NCBI RefSeq assembly: GCF_947499695.1
Contig: NZ_CANMPQ010000001.1
Location: 1,488,001-1,552,000, forward strand
DNA length: 64,000 nucleotides
From: an uncultured Allomuricauda sp.
GTDB taxonomy: Bacteria > Bacteroidota > Bacteroidia > Flavobacteriales > Flavobacteriaceae
Direction of reading: 5' to 3'
In this document: positions 18,424-26,367 of the stretch, piece by piece
Position numbering within the stretch: the first letter of the stretch is position 1
Layout of the letters: the number at the start of each line of letters is the position of its first letter
The notes under the pieces: generated by a model
Seen by the model: the letters and a program-made list of their open reading frames with translations, nothing else
Database searches by the model: none
What the model was told of the DNA's origin: nothing
Position numbers and translations under genes: made by a program

Positions 18424-18749
18424 TGAAAAGGGATGCCTTAGTAAAAATATATGATGAATTAGTGGCCAACTGTCCCGATATTGACCGTAAAGGAAAAACC
18501 ATGCCCTACACTTCGGCCAACGGATATATGTTTTCTTTGATCAATAAAGATGATGAGTTGGGGATTCGACTTTCAAAAGAAGATACGGTTGAATTTGACA
18601 ATGCTTTTGGAGCTAAGCCCTTTAAATCACATGGTGCTACTATGCGGGAGTATGTTTTGATTCCAGAATCCCTATTGAAAGACCTGGATACCCTTGAAAA
18701 TTACCTGCAAAAAGGATTTAAATATGTGATGTCGTTACCGCCAAAGTAA
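18423..18749 (+). CDS. Small conserved protein, TfoX/YjbR-like
   Basis: A 108-residue soluble protein of unknown function. It shares one base with the end of the decarboxylase gene (TGATG) and is followed after 11 bases by the HEAT-repeat gene. The pattern MPYTSANGYMFSLINKDDELGIRL followed by an alternating helix/strand region and EYVLIPESLL resembles the TfoX N-terminal or YjbR-type fold, but the match is by eye. It does not look like a decarboxylase subunit. Confidence 0.6.
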   Translation: MKRDALVKIYDELVANCPDIDRKGKTMPYTSANGYMFSLINKDDELGIRLSKEDTVEFDNAFGAKPFKSHGATMREYVLIPESLLKDLDTLENYLQKGFKYVMSLPPK

Positions 18750-18760
18750 TCAAGAACGGA

Positions 18761-19525
18761 ATGGGGTTTTATGATCTACCTAAAGAAGAAAGAAAGAAAC
18801 TGGTTCAAAAAATTGAGTTGGACATCTTTAATGATCTTCTCAATAGCAGTCAAAAAAATACCCTAGTTTACTTTTCGGACGAGGATACTTACATTAGAAA
18901 AGCGGCATATTTGTCCACCGGAAAAATTCATAAAACGAATCAACATTCCATTTCCATAATTATCCTTTTTCTGGAGAAGCTTTTAAAATCAGATAATGAG
19001 AAAGTAAGGCAAACCGTGGTCAATGCAGCTGGTGAGTTGGGAAAAACCAATTTTGAATCTGTGGTCCATTTCTTTGATATCGGATTATTTGATGACCATC
19101 ATTCTGTTAGAAATGCCGCAATCGGGTCCATTAAAAAGATGGGAGAAAAAAATCCAAAACCTGTATTGAACTGGGCAAAGAAATATTTGCACCATCCTGA
19201 TAAAGAAGTTAGACGTGAGATTTGTCATGGAATTGAACTCAGAGGTCGCAAACATCCAGAAGATATTCTTCCCTTGCTAAAGGAATTGGAGTATGATTCA
19301 ACAACTCGAGTGAAAAACACCTTAATTCATGTATTAGGTCAAATCGCTTATAAAAAAGGGTGCTTGGCCACTGTTGTCAAAGCCTTGAACACCTGGAAAA
19401 ACACAGAACTAGTAAAAAAAGCACTGGATGAGATTGTTGACGTGCACGACCGCTACAAAAGTTTTGCAGTACTTACTCAAGCTGAAGCAATAGCTTATAT
19501 TGACCGTAATTACGGGAAAAAATAA
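18761..19525 (+). CDS. HEAT-repeat domain-containing protein
   Basis: A 254-residue soluble, all-helical protein. Five or six repeats of about 32 residues are seen from residue 45, with typical HEAT spacing, for example DNEKVRQTVVNAAGELG, DHHSVRNAAIGSIKKMG, DKEVRREICHGIELRG and STTRVKNTLIHVLGQI. Such scaffolds bind proteins or nucleic acids; the DNA-alkylation-repair (AlkD-like) branch has the same overall form, but no catalytic residues can be assigned. It is the last gene of the rightward run and is followed by a strong terminator. Confidence 0.85.
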   Translation: MGFYDLPKEERKKLVQKIELDIFNDLLNSSQKNTLVYFSDEDTYIRKAAYLSTGKIHKTNQHSISIIILFLEKLLKSDNEKVRQTVVNAAGELGKTNFESVVHFFDIGLFDDHHSVRNAAIGSIKKMGEKNPKPVLNWAKKYLHHPDKEVRREICHGIELRGRKHPEDILPLLKELEYDSTTRVKNTLIHVLGQIAYKKGCLATVVKALNTWKNTELVKKALDEIVDVHDRYKSFAVLTQAEAIAYIDRNYGKK

Positions 19526-19526
19526 A

Positions 19527-19552
19527 AGGCCACTCTAACGAGTGGCCTTTTT
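19527..19552. terminator. Rho-independent terminator, bidirectional
   Basis: The AAAGGCCACTC/GAGTGGCCTTT stem has a 4-base loop with A- and T-runs on its sides. It lies between the converging HEAT-repeat gene and secDF. Confidence 0.88.
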
Positions 19553-19572
19553 ATATTTAAATCTGTGGGATA

Positions 19573-22536
19573 CTATTCCTTGGAAGAAGTTATCCTCTTT
19601 TTTAGTGCATCAAACATAATTGGAGTTGCGATAAAAACCGAAGAATAGGTACCTACCATTACCCCTACAATCATTGCGAACATAAATCCTTGTAAACTTT
19701 CTCCACCAAATGTGAAGATGGCCAAAAGTACAATCAAGGTAGTCAATGAAGTGTTTAAGGTACGGCTTAACGTACTGTTCAATGCTTCGTTGATGTTTTC
19801 TCCATTTTTCCACCCTTTTAGGTTGACAATCTCACGAATCCGGTCAAACACTACCACCGTATCATTCAAAGAGTAGCCAATTACGGTTAGTATTGCCGCA
19901 ATAAAAGCTTGGTCAATCTCCATATTAAATGGCATGATGCTTCCCGCTAGCGAGAAGATACCCAATACAATCATCACATCATGAAAGACAGCTATAACTG
20001 CACCCAATGAGAACTGCCATCTTCTAAATCGCAATAGAATGTAAAGGAAAACTACCGCCAATGAACCAATGATAGCTAAAAATGCATTTTTCTTGATATC
20101 ATCCGCAATCGTTGGTCCAACCTTTACGGATTGTAATATTCCTATAGATTTTTCCGATGCTCCTACGGTAAAGTCTTCAAAAGATGTTCCATCTGGAAGG
20201 TACTTTTGAAGTGATGTATAGAGTTTGTTCTGAATTTCATTATCCACCTCAATGCCTTCAACGTCTACCTTATAAGGAGTGGTCACTTTTATTTGATTGG
20301 CTTCACCAAAAGTTTTTACTTGGGTGCCACTACCAAATACTGTATTCAATTCAGACGCAATCTCGGATGGGTTGACCGATTTTTCAAAACGAATTTGATA
20401 CGAACGCCCTCCAATAAAATCAACACCTTGTTGTAAACCTGTTGTTACCAATGAGAAAATACCAACCCCAACCAAAATAAAGGAAGCCACATAAGCGATC
20501 TTACGTTTGCCCAAGAAATTGATTTTCATATTGGTGAACAGATTCTTTGTGATTCCGGTAGAGAAATCCAAGCTTCTTCCCTTTTTGGAAACATACCAGT
20601 CAACTAATAACCTAGTAATAAAGATTGCGGTGAACAGAGAGGTAACAATACCAATCAAAAGTGTAGTAGCAAATCCTTTTATAGGTCCTGAACCAAATAT
20701 GAAAAGAATTATGGCCGTAAGACCTGTAGTAATGTTCGCATCCAAAATTGAGGACAATGCATTGCTAAAACCATCCGCTATAGCTTGCGATTTCCCTTTA
20801 CCTCGTGCAATTTCTTCTTTAATACGTTCAAATATCAACACGTTCGCATCCACCGACATACCAATGGTCAAAACAATACCGGCAATACCAGGTAATGTCA
20901 ATACAGCTCCAAGGCTGGTCAATACTCCGAAAATCAGTAGGATATTCAATACCAAGGCGATATCTGCAAAGATTCCCGCTTTACCATAGTAGAATATCAT
21001 CCAAACCAAAACAAAGGCCATGGCAATCAAAAATGACATAAAACCACTATCAATAGCTTCTTGCCCTAATGATGGTCCCACTACTTCTGATTGAATAATC
21101 TCTGCGGAGGCAGGCAACTTACCCGCTCTTAATACGTTAGCGATATCTTTGGTCTCGTTTACGGTAAAGGTTCCGGTAATTTCGGAACGACCACCTGAAA
21201 TGGGTCCTGAAGAAACCCCAGGAGCGGTGTACACTTTATTGTCCAAAACAATGGCAATACCTGTTTGGTTATTGAAAGCATCACCGGTCAACTTTTCCCA
21301 TTCCTTGGCACCTTTGGTGTTCATGGTCATGCTCACCGCAGGTTTGTTGTATTGATCAAATGTATCCTGTGCATCTGAAACAACGTCTCCGCTAATTCTT
21401 GGAGCATTGTCACGATTTGATTTTAAAGCGAAGAGTTCAACGATTTCAGAGTCTTTTGCCGGTCTTTCCCATAAGAACTTGGTGAATTGAACATCATTGG
21501 GCAATAGTCTTTTAATCTCGCGCATTCTTAAATAACCACCTATTTCAGCAGTATCCGATACCAACGCTCTTGCAATGGCATGGCTCCCAGGATTACCGGG
21601 GATCAACTTGCTCAATAACGGATTCACCTGAGGAGTCAAATCCAATGAATCTTGAGCTACATCAGAGAGCAATGAGTCAATTTCAGACTCTGGCGTTGCC
21701 GCTTCCTCTTCCTCTTCAACAGGTTCCAAAATTTCTTTTAGTCTTTCATTGGCATTTACAAAAAATGCACCTAGACTCTGGCTGTTCTGAGAATACGTTT
21801 CCCAAAACTCCAACTGAGCAGTACTTGACAAAAGCTCTTGTGCTCTTGCTATATCCCGTGCTCCAGGCAATTCAACCAAAATACGTCCTGAATTACCTTC
21901 TCTTTGGATATTGGGTTGAGTTACACCAAAACCATCAATACGTTCACGAAGTACTTCAAAAGCTGAAACAATGGACTCGTCAATTTTTCTGCGGATAACG
22001 GGTTTTACCTCATCATCGGTCATTTGAAAATTAACTACATCACTCAACCCTTTATTTGCAAAAATATCAGGTGAGGCCAGTTTGGTATCACCTTTGATAT
22101 TATCAAACGCTTCGAAGAACAACTCAATATAAGTGTCGTCACTTTGTTTTGAAGCATTATCAGCATCAGCCAGTGCCTTGTTGAAAACGGGGTTTTTGGT
22201 ATTATTTGCCAAACCTTTTAAGATGTCCTTTACAGAAATCTGGAGGGTTACGTTAATACCTCCTTTAAGGTCCAATCCCTTGTTCAATTCTTTTTTCTTC
22301 GCGTCATCATAGCTGGTGTACCCTAAAACTTGAAGGGGTCCAATAGAATCCAGGTAAGATGCTTCTAAAGCCTCTCGCTTTGCCACATAGTCTTCTTCAG
22401 CTTCCGAAATTTGGCTAATAGCATAGGTTTCTGCATCGGTCTCCAACTTACCCGTAATGAAGGTGTAGGAAAGTTGATAAATGCTAACCAGACCAAAAAG
22501 AAGCGCAAAAAGCTTTATAAGTCCTTTATTTTGCAT
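19573..22536 (-). CDS. secDF: Protein translocase subunit SecDF (fused)
   Basis: An inner-membrane protein that uses the proton gradient to help complete Sec-dependent export. The 987-residue product fuses SecD (first membrane segment near residue 10, DLKGGINVTLQI, the large periplasmic domain, then GIAGIVLTIGMSVDANVLIFERIKEE) and SecF (from about residue 670, with GVDFIGGRSYQIRF and GYSLNDTVVVFDRIRE). Both halves have six membrane segments and conserved Asp residues for proton passage. A Glu/Asp-rich, low-complexity insert near residue 270 is seen. The fusion is normal for Bacteroidota. Confidence 0.97.
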   Translation of the reverse strand: MQNKGLIKLFALLFGLVSIYQLSYTFITGKLETDAETYAISQISEAEEDYVAKREALEASYLDSIGPLQVLGYTSYDDAKKKELNKGLDLKGGINVTLQISVKDILKGLANNTKNPVFNKALADADNASKQSDDTYIELFFEAFDNIKGDTKLASPDIFANKGLSDVVNFQMTDDEVKPVIRRKIDESIVSAFEVLRERIDGFGVTQPNIQREGNSGRILVELPGARDIARAQELLSSTAQLEFWETYSQNSQSLGAFFVNANERLKEILEPVEEEEEAATPESEIDSLLSDVAQDSLDLTPQVNPLLSKLIPGNPGSHAIARALVSDTAEIGGYLRMREIKRLLPNDVQFTKFLWERPAKDSEIVELFALKSNRDNAPRISGDVVSDAQDTFDQYNKPAVSMTMNTKGAKEWEKLTGDAFNNQTGIAIVLDNKVYTAPGVSSGPISGGRSEITGTFTVNETKDIANVLRAGKLPASAEIIQSEVVGPSLGQEAIDSGFMSFLIAMAFVLVWMIFYYGKAGIFADIALVLNILLIFGVLTSLGAVLTLPGIAGIVLTIGMSVDANVLIFERIKEEIARGKGKSQAIADGFSNALSSILDANITTGLTAIILFIFGSGPIKGFATTLLIGIVTSLFTAIFITRLLVDWYVSKKGRSLDFSTGITKNLFTNMKINFLGKRKIAYVASFILVGVGIFSLVTTGLQQGVDFIGGRSYQIRFEKSVNPSEIASELNTVFGSGTQVKTFGEANQIKVTTPYKVDVEGIEVDNEIQNKLYTSLQKYLPDGTSFEDFTVGASEKSIGILQSVKVGPTIADDIKKNAFLAIIGSLAVVFLYILLRFRRWQFSLGAVIAVFHDVMIVLGIFSLAGSIMPFNMEIDQAFIAAILTVIGYSLNDTVVVFDRIREIVNLKGWKNGENINEALNSTLSRTLNTSLTTLIVLLAIFTFGGESLQGFMFAMIVGVMVGTYSSVFIATPIMFDALKKRITSSKE

Positions 22537-22574
22537 TGATTATTAAATTTTTAGAAGTTTTTATAAACAGCGTG

Positions 22575-22605
22575 CAAATATATCATTTCCAACAAGATTT
22601 GCCAA
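22575..22605 (-). promoter_or_regulatory. Promoter of secDF (-33 TTG, -7 TATATTTG)
   Basis: On the minus strand a TTG (22603-22605) is separated by 20 bases from TATATTTG (22575-22582), matching the Bacteroidota -33/-7 pattern and spacing. Confidence 0.65.
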
Positions 22606-22626
22606 TAGAAATTGATGGAATTGCAA

Positions 22627-22646
22627 ATGGGCAGTCGCCTGCCCAT
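22627..22646 (-). terminator. Hairpin terminator after mdh
   Basis: A perfect 8-bp stem ATGGGCAG/CTGCCCAT with a 4-base loop lies 31 bases beyond the mdh stop. The T-run on the minus strand is short (TTTGC), so efficiency is uncertain. Confidence 0.6.
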
Positions 22647-22676
22647 TGATTTTAAATTCTTATTTGACCTTAAAGA

Positions 22677-23603
22677 TTATAGCTGAAGTAATCCGTTGGT
22701 TTTTTTCACACCTTCGGCACTTTCTTGCATCTTCGCCTTTTCGGCATCACTCAATTCAATTTCAACAATCTTTTCAATGCCATTTCTACCTAGAAGAACG
22801 GGAACTCCTATACAGATATCATTTAAATCATACTCCCCTTCCAAGAAAGTGGAACATGGGAACATTTTCTTTTGGTCACAAGCAATCGCTTGCACTAATC
22901 CGGAAACGGCTGCTCCTGGAGCGTACCAAGCGCTAGTTCCTAAAAGACCGGTCAACGTGGCGCCTCCTACTTTGGTTTCTTGTACTACCCAATCCATTTT
23001 GTCAGCAGAAAGAAATTCCGATACTTTAACGCTGTTTCTGGTAGCATGTCCGATCAATGGTACCATTCCTTTATCGCTATGTCCACCTATTACCATTCCA
23101 TCTACATCAGAAATTGGCGCTTCTAAAGCTTCTGCCAATCTATACTTGAAACGAGCACTGTCCAAAGCACCACCCATGCCAATGATTCTATGTTTTGGTA
23201 AACCTGTGGTCTTGTGTACCAAATAGGTCATGGTGTCCATTGGATTACTCACAACGATCAAAATGGCATTGGGAGAGTGTTCCAAAAGACTGGATGATAC
23301 CGACTTAACAATACCGGCATTAATTCCGATGAGTTCTTCGCGGGTCATACCAGGTTTACGTGGAATACCTGAAGTAATCACGGCTATATCACTACCTGCA
23401 GTCTTAGCATAATCGTTAGTGCTTCCTGTAATTTTGGTGTCAAAACCATTTAAAGAGGCCGTTTGCATCAAATCCATTGCCTTTCCTTCAGCATATCCTT
23501 CTTTAATGTCCAACAAAACAACTTCGGATGCAAAATTTTTCATTGCAATATACTCGGCACAACTAGCTCCAACTGCACCTGCTCCAACTACGGTAACTTT
23601 CAT
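22677..23603 (-). CDS. mdh: Malate dehydrogenase
   Basis: An NAD-dependent cytoplasmic enzyme of the citric acid cycle, interconverting malate and oxaloacetate. The 308 residues are of the lactate-dehydrogenase-like type: the dinucleotide-binding GAGAVGASCAEY, the substrate-binding Arg in GIPRKPGMTREEL, VVSNPMDTMTYL, DSARFKYRLAEAL and the catalytic His in GGHSDKGMVPL. The Arg-Lys-Pro loop supports malate rather than lactate as substrate. It is expressed from a TATTTTTG box 26 bases upstream. Confidence 0.97.
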   Translation of the reverse strand: MKVTVVGAGAVGASCAEYIAMKNFASEVVLLDIKEGYAEGKAMDLMQTASLNGFDTKITGSTNDYAKTAGSDIAVITSGIPRKPGMTREELIGINAGIVKSVSSSLLEHSPNAILIVVSNPMDTMTYLVHKTTGLPKHRIIGMGGALDSARFKYRLAEALEAPISDVDGMVIGGHSDKGMVPLIGHATRNSVKVSEFLSADKMDWVVQETKVGGATLTGLLGTSAWYAPGAAVSGLVQAIACDQKKMFPCSTFLEGEYDLNDICIGVPVLLGRNGIEKIVEIELSDAEKAKMQESAEGVKKTNGLLQL

Positions 23604-23629
23604 TTTTATCTAATTTTTATTTAACCGGT

Positions 23630-23637
23630 CAAAAATA
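23630..23637 (-). promoter_or_regulatory. -7 promoter box of mdh
   Basis: The minus strand reads TATTTTTG, an exact TAnnTTTG match, in the gap upstream of mdh. A small GTCAG/CTGAC hairpin (23648-23664) lies just upstream of the box. Confidence 0.6.
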
Positions 23638-23791
23638 AGGCATTTAGGTCAGAAAAAAACTGACTTTTGCCCATTTTAGCCCACATATTTTGAATGATGC
23701 AGAAACCCATATTCCACTTTGTCTAGATGCTCCCAGAATAATGCAAAAAGCTGAAGCTAAAAAACACCCCAACTTCATAATCATTTTAGTG

Positions 23792-23828
23792 TTGTCCTAT
23801 TTTATCCAAATAAGATAGTTCTGGACAA
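23792..23828. repeat. Inverted repeat upstream of an orphan gene
   Basis: TTGTCC (23792-23797) and GGACAA (23823-23828) flank an inner stem CTATTTTA/TAAGATAG (with one G:T pair) and a 6-base loop. It ends eight bases before the next ATG, so it could be an operator, an mRNA leader hairpin or the scar of a small mobile element. It is not followed by a T-run. Confidence 0.5.
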
Positions 23829-23836
23829 TTTAAATT

Positions 23837-24397
23837 ATGAGGCAAAATAATTTAGTAGAAACTAAAACATTTATCATCATGGGAAATCTAGCTGAAAAAC
23901 CAACAATTAATTACTCAGGAAATTTAATCGATGGCATTGATGTCATTGTAAAAAGCAGTGTCAACTTTACGGATATTGATAGAAGACTTAATCTACCCTA
24001 CCTTGCCAAGGTTTATATCTTCGATGAAGATTTTAAACAAGATCGGATAATACCTTTTATTTACAGTAATTTTTTAATCCAACAAATACAGCAAACTACT
24101 GATGAATCAGGGGAAACTGATGATTTTATTTTTTCCACCAGTAAATATCTTGTGGATTATGGAAGCTCTAAAAATTTGTCTTTTACGTTTAACCTTACCA
24201 GTTCCATTTTACTTGGCTCAGGTGCCATAAATGAGAGAGTTATAGAAGCGCTTCAAGATGACAATGATCTTTTATCCGCCCATTTAGAACTTCGAGCTTA
24301 CATGGTACTTTCTAATGAGTTAAATGGCATATTAATTTCTGAAAGTAATTTAATAACGGTTCCGATAGCATCGGGAGTACACCAAAGACTCGGATAA
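23837..24397 (+). CDS. Hypothetical protein, orphan
   Basis: The family is not recognised. The 186 residues have no signal peptide or membrane segment; the composition is acidic with many Asn, Ile and Ser. An alternative start at Met15 (MGNLAEKPTINYSG) is equally plausible. Predicted strands alternate through the whole length, suggesting a small beta-sandwich. It stands alone between mdh and a small lipoprotein gene, preceded by an inverted repeat and followed by a weak hairpin, and reads like a recently acquired or lineage-restricted gene. Confidence 0.6.
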   Translation: MRQNNLVETKTFIIMGNLAEKPTINYSGNLIDGIDVIVKSSVNFTDIDRRLNLPYLAKVYIFDEDFKQDRIIPFIYSNFLIQQIQQTTDESGETDDFIFSTSKYLVDYGSSKNLSFTFNLTSSILLGSGAINERVIEALQDDNDLLSAHLELRAYMVLSNELNGILISESNLITVPIASGVHQRLG

Positions 24398-24448
24398 GAT
24401 AGACTAGTCAAGTATGATCCTGTAAATCAAACATATAAAAATTGCAGG

Positions 24449-24485
24449 GTCTTTCCATTTTAAGTTGAAAGACTATAGGTTTTTT
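24449..24485 (+). terminator. Weak hairpin terminator
   Basis: A GTCTTTC/GAAAGAC stem with an 11-base loop is followed after a short spacer by a T6 run. It lies downstream of the orphan gene. The remaining DNA up to the next gene shows nothing clear. Confidence 0.45.
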
Positions 24486-24642
24486 CTGATATACTTATAG
24501 GTAAAATAGTCAGTATGTTAACAAAGGTTGCAGTTCAACGAAGAAATGAGTGAATTGCATACCATACATCGAATTTGTGGCAATACTTAGGAATACATCT
24601 TCGTTCTAATTGTCCCAAATGTATGATTAACCTACTTAGACT

Positions 24643-25017
24643 ATGAAAAAGCTCTTTTCATTGCTGTCTATTATTAGCATAATTGCCATAAGCAATTGTA
24701 GCAGCATTCCAGAAAACGATAATCCCATTCTTGGCACCTGGGTCAAAAATTCTTTGAATCCCGATGAAACTACCAATAAAAGTTCCACCACAAGGGAAGA
24801 ATGGATATTCAACGATGTATATTTAGGAAGGTATCAAACCTACACCAATTCCAATCTTACATATTACACTGATTTTAGATGGTCCGAAGAAGATGGAAAA
24901 TACTCCATTACCTTTGGAGATGATCAAGTTACAGATGTAATTGTAAGCCTACAAGAAAGCAATGACCCCGAAATTCTTGCCCTGGAAAATGGTTCTGTCT
25001 TCGCCACCAGGGAATAG
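24643..25017 (+). CDS. Small lipocalin-like lipoprotein
   Basis: A 124-residue lipoprotein: a signal peptide ends at the lipobox AISNC. The mature part begins with NPILGTWVKNS, the GTW entry typical of lipocalin-like domains in Bacteroidota, followed by alternating short strands (EEWIFND, YYTDFRWSEEDGKYSI). It is short for a complete eight-stranded barrel. The ligand is unknown. It is transcribed alone and followed by a very strong hairpin. Confidence 0.7.
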   Translation: MKKLFSLLSIISIIAISNCSSIPENDNPILGTWVKNSLNPDETTNKSSTTREEWIFNDVYLGRYQTYTNSNLTYYTDFRWSEEDGKYSITFGDDQVTDVIVSLQESNDPEILALENGSVFATRE

Positions 25018-25044
25018 ACTGTGGAAGACTCACTTATGAAAATA

Positions 25045-25080
25045 GTAGGCCCCAACTTTCGTTGGGGCCTACTTTATTTT
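25045..25080. terminator. Strong bidirectional terminator
   Basis: AGTAGGCCCCAAC/GTTGGGGCCTACT is a perfect 13-bp stem with a TTTC loop and a T-rich right side. It lies between converging genes. Confidence 0.88.
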
Positions 25081-25101
25081 GGTCAGGTATAGTTGGGGGT
25101 T

Positions 25102-26115
25102 TTATCTGAATCCAAAGTTTACACCAAAGGTAAATGTGCTGAACTCAGCTATATTGTAATCCGCATTTAATCGGAAAAAACCTAGTTTAAGTTTCGTTCC
25201 GATATTAGCAGAAACTCCGCTTACTTTATTATTGATTATAAATGGATCCGTATACGTAATGAAATTGTTTCCTGCAGCTTCAACATTATATGTTCCAAGA
25301 ATATCGGTATCAGCCTTTCCTGTAATATAATTTAATCCACCATAAAAGTTGATAACCGGCAATCTTGTGGATACCACGGCAGCAAAATTCCAAGAGCTAA
25401 ATTTAGCATCAAGGCGCTGGTTTTCTCCAGAGATAACTCCTGAGCTGGTAAAATCGTACTCCCCGCTTAAGTTGGTATATCCTATTACAGCAGATATTGC
25501 TACTGGAAGTAACTTATCCGCTGGTAAATGTTTTGTGAAGTCATGCTGAACTCCAAAACCATAAAGCCCTATGGACACATCGTCTGTTTTAATTTTTGGT
25601 AAAAACCGTGCCTTAACCTCAGTACCTTTAATTAAACCAACGCTAGCCTGAATATATCCGGAAGGGATGAAATTCAAATCTTCAGATGATAGACCGGAAG
25701 GCAGTTCAAAAGTGGTGCTCACTTGTTGACCTTCAATGGTAGCATTTATGGCTACATTCACACCTTCAATATCACCCAATGCAGTAGCTACTTCCCTAGA
25801 AGAGCTTCCATCCTCAAACGTTAGATTTTCGTAGTCAGCTGTATTTAAGGTAAAGGATTTTTTATCCGATTTGTTTTTGAAGCCGGTAATGTTTCCCACA
25901 AAGGAAATTTCAAATCCGCCCAACGGCTTTGCATCGGCAGAATTATACCATCCGTTTGATATGCTATATACACTTGCTTCTGTGACAGGAGCCAACCAAG
26001 AGGTGGTGAACTGTTCCGCATCGTTTAGACCTGCAGCCAAAAGTTCATTCAAGTTGGACTGCGCCATTCCAAACGAAAAACTGCACATTGCAAGCAAAAG
26101 GCTAATTCTTTTCAT
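25102..26115 (-). CDS. DUF6588 family protein, probable outer-membrane barrel
   Basis: 337 residues from the ATG that gives a normal signal peptide (MKRISLLLAMCSFSFGMAQ); a longer upstream extension in frame has no signal-like character and is rejected. The region NDAEQFTTSWLAPVTEASVYSISNGWYNSADAKPLGGFEIS matches my memory of DUF6588 proteins of Flavobacteriia. The remainder alternates amphipathic strands and ends in VNFGFR, as outer-membrane barrels do. Function unknown. It is monocistronic, with the next gene upstream divergent. Confidence 0.75.
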   Translation of the reverse strand: MKRISLLLAMCSFSFGMAQSNLNELLAAGLNDAEQFTTSWLAPVTEASVYSISNGWYNSADAKPLGGFEISFVGNITGFKNKSDKKSFTLNTADYENLTFEDGSSSREVATALGDIEGVNVAINATIEGQQVSTTFELPSGLSSEDLNFIPSGYIQASVGLIKGTEVKARFLPKIKTDDVSIGLYGFGVQHDFTKHLPADKLLPVAISAVIGYTNLSGEYDFTSSGVISGENQRLDAKFSSWNFAAVVSTRLPVINFYGGLNYITGKADTDILGTYNVEAAGNNFITYTDPFIINNKVSGVSANIGTKLKLGFFRLNADYNIAEFSTFTFGVNFGFR

Positions 26116-26218
26116 CTTTTGTAAAATTTTTCCTAAATCTAAAAAACTCCCTATGCGACAGCTAGTTTTTGTTGTGAAACGCTCGTATCTATGCATTTAG
26201 CTGTTATTCCTTGTGGAC

Positions 26219-26293
26219 TATCCGTTGACGGCTTTGCCTTTTCGGAGATATAATTTATTGCACTTTATTCGCATTTCTCCGTTATCCGTCGAC
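26219..26293. repeat. Repeated TATCCGTYGAC elements in a divergent intergenic region
   Basis: TATCCGTTGAC (26219-26229) and TATCCGTCGAC (26283-26293) are direct repeats 64 bases apart, with an inverted pair CGGAGA/TCTCCG between them. They lie between the divergent DUF6588 and hydrolase genes and may be regulator sites or a repeat remnant. Confidence 0.4.
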
Positions 26294-26367
26294 CTTGAGG
26301 CATGGGTAAGCTATTCTTTTTGTCTTTACTAGTCCAAATTTTTACTTTCATCTTAAATCATCAATTC

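Noticed and set aside
20507-20989. A 160-residue open frame antisense to secDF
   Set aside because: It is a mirror of the conserved SecD membrane region; no motif, and secDF is certain on the other strand.
22696-23226. A 176-residue open frame antisense to mdh
   Set aside because: Shadow of the conserved mdh sequence; Ser/Pro-rich composition typical of antisense frames.
26302-26367. A 22-residue N-terminal extension of the secreted hydrolase
   Set aside because: It would put a second hydrophobic stretch before a complete signal peptide; the ATG at 26368 is the simpler start.
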